Positions 26,292-32,367 of a stretch of 55,681 nt of DNA are shown piece after piece. The notes under the pieces were generated by a model. It saw only the letters and a program-made list of their open reading frames with translations, was not told the DNA's origin and ran no database searches. The first letter of the stretch is position 1; the number at the start of each line of letters is the position of its first letter. Source of the stretch: DAOUBP01 sp034432655 (lineage in GTDB: Bacteria; Chloroflexota; Anaerolineae; CG2-30-64-16); assembly GCA_034432655.1 (NCBI GenBank), contig DAOUBP010000106.1:1-55681 (forward strand), given 5' to 3'. The translations under genes and the position numbers were made by a program.

Positions 26292-27383
26292 ATGCCACAA
26301 ACGGTCATCCATCTCACCCCTGCCATGTTCGCGGAGCGCGAGCGCGTCCTGATCGAGCATGGTTCGTTGACTGCCAGCACCTTTCGCTACGACAGCGGCG
26401 TGGCCGGCCTGCGGCTACGGAATGGATATGGCGAGCTGGTCATGCTGCCCTACCAGGGCCAGCAGATCTGGTCGGCGTCCTTCGGCGGCCGGGACCTGAC
26501 CATGAAGACACCCTTCACCGAACCTCGGCCCACGCGCGTCTATCTGGAGACCTATGGCGGGTTCTTGCTCCACTGCGGCGCCACTGCTATGGGCGTCCCC
26601 GGCCCCGAGGACAAGCACCCGCTGCACGGGGAGCTGCCCAACGCGCCCTACCAGAAAGCATGGCTCCTGGTGGGTGAAGACGCCCGCGGCCCTTACGTCG
26701 GCTTGAGCGGCGAGTATGAGCATATCGTCTTCTTCAGCGATCACTACGTCGCCCGGCCCGAGGTGCGTCTGTATGCCGGCTCTTCGCTCTTCCCGGTCAC
26801 GATGACGGTCACCAATCTGAAGCGCACGCCCATGGACCTCATGTACCTGGCGCATGTGAACTTCCGGCCGGTGGACTATGGCCGGCTGGTCTACAGCGCG
26901 CCATGCGACCCGGCCCACGTGCGCGTGCGGCGCAGCATCCCCTCGCATATCAAGCCCGCGCCAGGCTACCGCGAGTTCCTGGAAGAGCTGGCGCAACATC
27001 CGGAGAGGCACAACGTGCTCGTCCCCGGCCTCTCCTTCGACCCGGAGGTAGTCTTCTTCGTGGATTACCGCGCCGATGAAGAAGGTTGGGCCTACACCAT
27101 GCAGGTGCACCCCGACGGCACCGGCGACCTGATCCGCCACAAGCTGGCGCAGCTCAACCACGGCATCCGCTGGATCTCGCGCACGCCTGACCAGGACACC
27201 CTGGGCATGTGCGAGCCGGCCACGGCCGAGCCAGAAGGATATCACGCGGAGAAAGCCAAAGGGAACGTGCGCAGCCTGTCCCCCGGCGAATCGGTGCGCT
27301 TCGAGATGGAGATGGGGTATCTGACCCCGGATGAAACAGCGCAGATGGAGGAGAAGATCACACGGCTGGTGAGCGCAGCGTGA
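26292..27383 (+). CDS. DUF4432-type (aldose-epimerase-like) protein
   Basis: A 363-residue protein resembling DUF4432 proteins, beta-sandwich relatives of aldose 1-epimerases. Visible features are RLRNGYGELVMLPYQGQQIW (about 36-55), GGFLLHCGATAMGVPGPEDKHPLHGELPNAP in two blocks (about 86-118, with His residues where epimerases have catalytic His), a run of beta strands, and DLMYLAHVNFRPVD. It probably interconverts sugar anomers or related forms so that the isomerase can use them; that is inference from family and context. The ATG at 26292 is placed four bases after the kinase stop, with AAAGGGAG overlapping the end of the kinase gene, so the two are tightly linked. Confidence 0.8.
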   Translation: MPQTVIHLTPAMFAERERVLIEHGSLTASTFRYDSGVAGLRLRNGYGELVMLPYQGQQIWSASFGGRDLTMKTPFTEPRPTRVYLETYGGFLLHCGATAMGVPGPEDKHPLHGELPNAPYQKAWLLVGEDARGPYVGLSGEYEHIVFFSDHYVARPEVRLYAGSSLFPVTMTVTNLKRTPMDLMYLAHVNFRPVDYGRLVYSAPCDPAHVRVRRSIPSHIKPAPGYREFLEELAQHPERHNVLVPGLSFDPEVVFFVDYRADEEGWAYTMQVHPDGTGDLIRHKLAQLNHGIRWISRTPDQDTLGMCEPATAEPEGYHAEKAKGNVRSLSPGESVRFEMEMGYLTPDETAQMEEKITRLVSAA

Positions 27384-27569
27384 GGGGGAGTAGGGATTGC
27401 GGATTGCAGATTGCAATTTGCATACTGTAAACAGAGTTGCCATTCCCTATCCCACCAGTTTGCCAGTCTACCAGTTTACCAACTTACCAGTTTACCGACT
27501 TACCACCTTACCAATCTACCAGCTTCCAGCTTCTAGCTTCCAGTTCACTACAGTATCGGAGGTCTACTC
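27384..27569 (+). repeat. Low-complexity intergenic repeat tract
   Basis: The 186-base gap between the epimerase and isomerase genes is unlike its surroundings in base use. It opens with ATTGCGGATTGCAGATTGC-like repeats (27394-27420). From 27453 to about 27543 it consists of degenerate 8-10-base units of the type TTACCAGT (variants with T, C or A changes), with very little G. The gene's own ribosome site (GGAGG, about 27558-27562) comes right after. I see no promoter. This is one of several repeat tracts of this kind in the window. Confidence 0.8.
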
Positions 27570-29288
27570 ATGGGACAAGCGATTGCACTCACCGAAGCTA
27601 CCGGCACCTATCAGCGCAACACCCCGGCCATCGGTGTGTTCGTGGCCGGCGACCCGCGCATTGACGCGGACAGCCGCCAGCGCTGCCGCAACATCTGCCG
27701 TATGGTGGCCGACATCCTGGCCGAGCGGGTCAAGCTGCCCGACGGCTCGCCCGCGAAGGTGGTGTGGGCGCCCACCCTGGTGGACGGCGAGCCGCAGGCC
27801 GACCTGGTGGCCAAGCAGTTCCAGGACGCGGGCGTGAAGGTGCTGGTCTGCGCGCCCGACACGTGGGCGTTCCCCCAGCTCAGCGTCATCTCGCTCCTGG
27901 CGCAGTTCCCGGCCGACACGCCGATCAACTTCACCTGCGGCAACAGCGGCCCTAAGCCCGGCGTCGTCTTCGCCCACGCGGTCAACGGCGCGCTGGCGCA
28001 ATACGGCAAGCTGGCCCACCTCAACGTGGGCACCTGGCCCGATACCGGCATGAACCCGGTGATGACGGAGAGCACCGCCCAGGCGCTGGTGGATTGGGCC
28101 TTCGCGGCCGTGGCCACCCAGGCGCTCAAGGGCCGCCGCGTCGTCATCTTCGGCCACGACTCCATGGGCATGGAGACGGCCCTGGCGCACGTCATCCCGA
28201 CGCGGCGCCAGTTCGGCCTCGAGATCACCCGGCTGGACATGAAGCTGCTGGCCGACATGTTGAACAAGAAGGCGTACAAGGCCGAGGAGCTGAAGGCGCT
28301 GCGCGCGTTCATTGACCATCACCTGGGCAACCGCCTGGAGCTGCGCGATGAGGCCGATTCGGAGCGCTTCAACCAGAGCCTGGCGCTCTACCTGATCACC
28401 CGCGACCTGCTCAAAGACCTGGACGCCATCGGCGGCGGCTTCATGAGCCAGCTCGAATGGGGATCCGACCTGCGCGGCATCCCGTTGCCCGTGGCCGACG
28501 CGATGGAGTCGTTCTTCAACTCCACCTTCGATCACAACGGCCCGAAAGTGCCGGTCCCCTTCGCCACCGAGGCGGACGTGCAGGCGCTCCTGACCATGAT
28601 CTTCTTCTCCGCGCTCACCGGCGGCAACCCGCCCCTCTTCATGGACTTCCGCAAGGTGTGGGAGCCGTGGGAGCTGCGGGCGCTGGCCGACAAGATCGGC
28701 TTCACCCTGCCGAAGGGCGAGGCGTGGGCCGAAAAGGGCCTGGTGGACGGCGACAACTCCGGCAGCGCGTCGTTCGACTGGGCCGCGAAGCCCGGCGCCA
28801 GCGTGGACGAGATCATGGCCCGCGTGAGCATGCCCCTGGCCGACCCGAACTACTTCCCCGGCCTGGGCAACTCGGTGCACTACGTCTCGCCCGGCGGCCT
28901 GACCGGCATCGCCGGCCGGCTGATGTACAGCAGCCTGTCGGGGATGTTCGCGCTGAGCTGGGACGAGGCGGAAACCGCCGAAGTGCCCGAGCCGATGGCC
29001 ACCGCGCTGTGCCAGACGACCACGGCCGAGTGGCCGCATACGTTCGTGGTGCCGAAGTACGCCACGATGTATGAGTACAAGCACTATCCGCCGGCCAACC
29101 ACTTCCACATGATCCAGGGCCTCAGCCCGGCGCGGCTGGAATACTGGATGGACCTGAACAACGTCCTCTCGGTGACGCCCTGGGCCGCGCGGCCGGCCTT
29201 CATCGAGGGCGTAGACCGGCCCATCCCGCTGCTCTACCTGGCGAACGGCGGGGAGAACGCAGCGAAGCTGATGTTGGGGAAGAGATGA
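27570..29288 (+). CDS. L-fucose isomerase-family protein
   Basis: A 572-residue isomerase of the FucI family, near the usual length of about 590. It has the N-terminal Rossmann-like domain (AIGVFVAGDPRIDADSRQRC, about 19-38), the second domain with WAFPQLSVISLLAQFP and GHDSMGMETALAHVIPTRRQ (about 190-210), and the C-terminal barrel with PPANHFHMIQG (about 509-519), where the family places a metal-binding His. It should convert an aldose such as L-fucose or D-arabinose to its ketose using Mn2+. Given the rhamnulokinase that follows, a 6-deoxyhexose or D-arabinose/L-xylo-type pentose is plausible. Its stop overlaps the kinase ATG (ATGA at 29285-29288). Confidence 0.9.
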   Translation: MGQAIALTEATGTYQRNTPAIGVFVAGDPRIDADSRQRCRNICRMVADILAERVKLPDGSPAKVVWAPTLVDGEPQADLVAKQFQDAGVKVLVCAPDTWAFPQLSVISLLAQFPADTPINFTCGNSGPKPGVVFAHAVNGALAQYGKLAHLNVGTWPDTGMNPVMTESTAQALVDWAFAAVATQALKGRRVVIFGHDSMGMETALAHVIPTRRQFGLEITRLDMKLLADMLNKKAYKAEELKALRAFIDHHLGNRLELRDEADSERFNQSLALYLITRDLLKDLDAIGGGFMSQLEWGSDLRGIPLPVADAMESFFNSTFDHNGPKVPVPFATEADVQALLTMIFFSALTGGNPPLFMDFRKVWEPWELRALADKIGFTLPKGEAWAEKGLVDGDNSGSASFDWAAKPGASVDEIMARVSMPLADPNYFPGLGNSVHYVSPGGLTGIAGRLMYSSLSGMFALSWDEAETAEVPEPMATALCQTTTAEWPHTFVVPKYATMYEYKHYPPANHFHMIQGLSPARLEYWMDLNNVLSVTPWAARPAFIEGVDRPIPLLYLANGGENAAKLMLGKR

Positions 29289-30886
29289 ACCACACTCGCA
29301 ACTACCTGGCCTTCGACCTCGGCGCGTCGGGCGGCCGGGCCATCATCGGCCGGTTCGACGGCGAACGGCTGGCGCTAGAGGAGGTGCATCGCTTCCCCAA
29401 CGGCCCGCTCCACCTGCCCAGCGCGCGCGGGGATAGCCTGCATTGGGACACCCCGCGGCTCTTCGCGGAGATCCTGGAAGGGCTGAAGAAGGCCGTCGCG
29501 TGCTGCGGCGGCGACCTGGTCAGCGTGGGCCTCGATACCTGGGGCGTGGACTATGCGCTGCTCGACCGCAACGATCGGCTGGTGGGACTGCCCTATCACT
29601 ATCGGGACAGCCGCACCGACACGATGATGGCCGAGGCGTTCCGCCGCGTGCCGCGCGAGGAGATCTTCGCGGCCACGGGCATCCAGTTCATGCAACTGAA
29701 CACGCTGTTCCAGCTCCTGGCCCAGCAGATCGAAGATCCCGAGGTGCTGGCGCGCACACGCACGCTTCTGATGACGCCCGACCTGCTCAACTTCTGGCTG
29801 ACGGGCCAGAAGGCGTGCGAGCGCACCATCGCCAGCACCACCCAGTTCCTCGATCCCCATCGGCCGGCCTGGGCGACGGACCTGCTGGAACGGCTGGGCA
29901 TCCCCACCCACTTCCTGCCCTCCATCATCGAGGCGGGCACGGTGCTGGGCAGGCTGTTGCCGGCCGTGGTCGAGGAGACCGGCGCGCGGGACGTGCAGGT
30001 CGTCGCCCCCGGCAGCCACGACACGGCCAGCGCGGTGGCAGCCGTCCCCGCGGAGAGCGCCGACTACGCCTATCTCAGCTCCGGCACCTGGTCGCTGATG
30101 GGCGTCGAGGTCGAGCGGCCGATCATCAACGAAACGGCCCTGGCCTTCAACATGACCAACGAAGGGGGCGTGTGCGGCACCATCCGCCTGCTGAAGAACA
30201 TCGCCGGGCTGTGGATCATCCAGGAGTGCCGGCGGACATGGGCGTCTGTAGAGACGTTGCATGCAACGTCTCTACAGACGGCAACGTCTCTACAGACGGC
30301 AACGTCTCTACAGACGGCAACGTCTCTACAGACGGCAACGTCTCTACAGACGGCAACGTCTCTGCTTTCCTGGGACGACATCGTGCGCGAGGCCGCGGCC
30401 GCGCCGCCGTTCATCGCCCAGATAGATGTGGACGCGCACGACTTCCTGGCCCCGGGCAACATGCCCGCGCGCGTGCAGGAGTTTTGCCGGCGCACCGGCC
30501 AGGCCGTGCCAGAGGGGATCGGCCCCATCGCACGCGTGGTGTACGAGAGCCTGGCGCTCAAATATCGCCGCGTGCTGGAGATGCTGGAGACGCTGGTCGG
30601 CCAGCGGATCGGCGTGCTGCACGTGGTGGGCGGCGGCGCGCAGAACAGGCTGCTCAACCAGTTCACGGCCGACGCCATCGGCCGGCCGGTGATTGCCGGG
30701 CCGTTCGAGGCCACGGCCGTGGGCAACATCTTGCTGCAAATGCTGGCCACCGGCACCATCAGCAGCCTGGCCGAGGGCCGCGCGGTGATTCGCAACTCGT
30801 TTGCAACGGAGAAGTTCGCGCCGCGAGACACGGCCGCATGGGATGAGGCGTACGCGCGATTCCGGGCCCTGGAATCGAGGCTCTAG
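29285..30886 (+). CDS. rhaB: Rhamnulokinase (FGGY family) carrying a repeat-coded insertion
   Basis: A 533-residue kinase, longer than the usual about 480-490. The N-terminus NYLAFDLGASGGRAIIGRFD and segments DTWGVDYALLDRNDRLVGLPYHYRD, SSGTWSLMGVE and HVVGGGAQNRLLNQFTADA match rhamnulokinases, which phosphorylate L-rhamnulose (or L-fuculose, D-ribulose) at O1. The excess is an insertion at residues about 320-359, between ECRRTW and SWDDIVREAAAAPPF. It is coded by a 38-bp palindrome and five 18-bp tandem repeats that give ATSLQT hexapeptides. The site is a variable surface loop just before a conserved helix, so the enzyme may well be active. The gene is coupled to the isomerase by an ATGA overlap. 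Confidence 0.9.
   Translation: MNHTRNYLAFDLGASGGRAIIGRFDGERLALEEVHRFPNGPLHLPSARGDSLHWDTPRLFAEILEGLKKAVACCGGDLVSVGLDTWGVDYALLDRNDRLVGLPYHYRDSRTDTMMAEAFRRVPREEIFAATGIQFMQLNTLFQLLAQQIEDPEVLARTRTLLMTPDLLNFWLTGQKACERTIASTTQFLDPHRPAWATDLLERLGIPTHFLPSIIEAGTVLGRLLPAVVEETGARDVQVVAPGSHDTASAVAAVPAESADYAYLSSGTWSLMGVEVERPIINETALAFNMTNEGGVCGTIRLLKNIAGLWIIQECRRTWASVETLHATSLQTATSLQTATSLQTATSLQTATSLQTATSLLSWDDIVREAAAAPPFIAQIDVDAHDFLAPGNMPARVQEFCRRTGQAVPEGIGPIARVVYESLALKYRRVLEMLETLVGQRIGVLHVVGGGAQNRLLNQFTADAIGRPVIAGPFEATAVGNILLQMLATGTISSLAEGRAVIRNSFATEKFAPRDTAAWDEAYARFRALESRL
30243..30280. repeat. 38-bp perfect palindrome inside rhaB
   Basis: The segment is its own reverse complement, centred on GTTGCATGCAAC. 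Its core, TAGAGACGTTGC plus mirror, is of a kind I recall as a dispersed palindromic repeat of cyanobacterial and Chloroflexota genomes; that recollection needs a search. Here it is read in frame and supplies the codons for the start of the kinase insertion. Confidence 0.9.
30263..30364 (+). repeat. Five 18-bp tandem repeats plus a partial sixth, inside rhaB
   Basis: Identical 18-base units (GCAACGTCTCTACAGACG) start at 30263, 30281, 30299, 30317 and 30335; a partial unit follows from 30353. The first unit is the right arm of the 38-bp palindrome, which suggests that the arm was amplified after insertion. Because 18 is a multiple of three, each unit adds ATSLQT without breaking the frame. Confidence 0.95.
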
Positions 30887-31207
30887 TGGGTCATGTGGTT
30901 TGCGTGTGGCCATTCCAGCCCGCTTGAGCGGGCGCCGTTCGGCAGCCCGGCGACTTTATCGCCGGGCGATCCTGGCCGCCACCGGCCACCCGTCACCCGT
31001 CGCGTGCGCGGTCACGCCGGCCCGCCCGACCATGCATGGATCGGGCTACCCGGCAGCGTCCGGTGAACCGGACTTGAGCGCGGTGCTGTCGGAATGGCAA
31101 CATACGCGCCAGGTGACCCACCAAGTTTTGGCTGGCGGTGCGTAGCACCGCTTTAGATTCCGGCGCGCAGCGCTGTTCTTCAAACAAACCAACGGAGGTA
31201 TTCTGGC
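30887..31207. other. Non-coding gap with three hairpins
   Basis: These 321 bases carry no gene I can support. They contain GCCCGC-TTGA-GCGGGC (30918-30933), an 8-bp stem CCCGGCGA/TCGCCGGG (30946-30966) and GCGGTGC-GTA-GCACCGC (31135-31151). The first may end the kinase transcript, though none has a T-run. The last bases hold GGAGGT (31194-31199), the ribosome site of the aminotransferase gene. No convincing promoter was seen, so read-through or a weak promoter must serve the next gene. Confidence 0.6.
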
Positions 31208-32335
31208 ATGGAAGCCCCAATGTTCTCTGATCTGGACCTCTCTCCGCGCATCCTGCTCGGCCCTGGACCCAGCATGGTCTCCCCGCGCGTGTTGCGGGCC
31301 ATGGCGACGCCGCTGGTGGGCCACCTGGATCCTGAGTTCTTGGTCGTCATGAACCAGGTGCAGCAATTGCTGCGTTATGTGTTCCAGACGAAAAACGAGC
31401 TGACCATCCCCGTCTCCGGCACCGGCAGCGCCGGCATGGAGGCTGCCCTGGTCAACTTCATCGAGCCGGGCGATAACGTGCTGATCGGTGTCAACGGCTA
31501 CTTCGGCGAGCGCCTCTGCGACATGGCGGGCCGTCTGGGCGCCAACGTGGATCGGCTGGAGCGGCCCTGGGGCGAGGTGTTCGACCCGGATGAAGTGGCC
31601 ACTGCGCTGCGGCAGAAGGCCTACAAACTGGTGGCCGTGGTGCACGCCGAGACCTCAACCGGCGCGCTGCAGCCGCATGTGGCCGAGATCGCGCGCGCGG
31701 CGCATGAGCACGGCGCACTCCTGGTGTTGGACACGGTCACGTCCCTGGGCGGGGTACCGGTCGAGATTGACGCCTGGGATGTGGATGTGGCATACAGCGG
31801 CACCCAGAAGTGCCTGTCGTGTCCGCCCGGCCTGGCCCCGATCACCGTCGGCCCGCGCGCGCGGGAGGCCCTGCGTAACCGCAAGAGCAAAGTGCCCAAC
31901 TGGTATCTCGACCTGACCATGGTGGAGCGCTACTGGGGCAATGAACGCACCTATCATCATACGGCTCCGATCACCATGAACTACGCGCTGCGCGAGGCGC
32001 TGCGGATCGTGGCCGAGGAGGGGTTGGAAGCGCGCTTTGCCCGCCATCGGGCCAACGCGGAACTGCTGTGGGCCGGCCTGGAGGAGCTGGACCTGCCGCC
32101 CTTCGTCCCGTTGTCGCATCGCAACCCGACCCTGACCACCTGCCAGATCGGCCCGGGCATTGACGACGCCGGGGTGCGCGGCCGGTTGCTCAAGGAGTAC
32201 AACATCGAAATCTCGGGTGGCTTCGGCCCGCTGAAGGGCAAGATCTGGCGCATCGGCCTGATGGGCCACAGCAGCCGCCGCGAGAACGTAGCGTTGCTGC
32301 TCGCCGCGCTGCGGGCGATCACGGGCCGGGCGTAA
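31208..32335 (+). CDS. Class V aminotransferase, alanine/serine-glyoxylate type
   Basis: A 375-residue pyridoxal-phosphate enzyme. It begins ILLGPGPSMVSPRVLRAMATPLVGHLDPEF, a signature of the alanine-glyoxylate/serine-pyruvate aminotransferase group. The PLP lysine lies in DVAYSGTQKCLSCPPGLAPI (about 194-213), and GTGSAGMEAALVNFIEPGD (about 74-92) forms the cofactor phosphate cup. It would convert glyoxylate to glycine with alanine or serine as donor. Its place next to a glycolate-oxidase-type gene (33 bases away) suits that reaction. AA-GGAGGT nine bases upstream supports the ATG at 31208. Confidence 0.93.
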   Translation: MEAPMFSDLDLSPRILLGPGPSMVSPRVLRAMATPLVGHLDPEFLVVMNQVQQLLRYVFQTKNELTIPVSGTGSAGMEAALVNFIEPGDNVLIGVNGYFGERLCDMAGRLGANVDRLERPWGEVFDPDEVATALRQKAYKLVAVVHAETSTGALQPHVAEIARAAHEHGALLVLDTVTSLGGVPVEIDAWDVDVAYSGTQKCLSCPPGLAPITVGPRAREALRNRKSKVPNWYLDLTMVERYWGNERTYHHTAPITMNYALREALRIVAEEGLEARFARHRANAELLWAGLEELDLPPFVPLSHRNPTLTTCQIGPGIDDAGVRGRLLKEYNIEISGGFGPLKGKIWRIGLMGHSSRRENVALLLAALRAITGRA

Positions 32336-32367
32336 CGCAGGGATTGATCCTGCTGAGGAGGGCAAAG

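Noticed and set aside
27564..29108. 514-residue open frame antisense to the FucI-type isomerase gene
   Set aside because: High-GC shadow frame with His/Arg/Gln-rich content and no domain; the plus strand carries a clear enzyme.
30263..30364. Possible CRISPR-like array
   Set aside because: The 18-bp units are directly adjacent with no spacers, lie in frame inside rhaB and have no cas genes near them.
29443..30846. 467-residue Arg/Gly-rich frame overlapping rhaB on the same strand
   Set aside because: A frame-shifted reading of the kinase gene with no family pattern.
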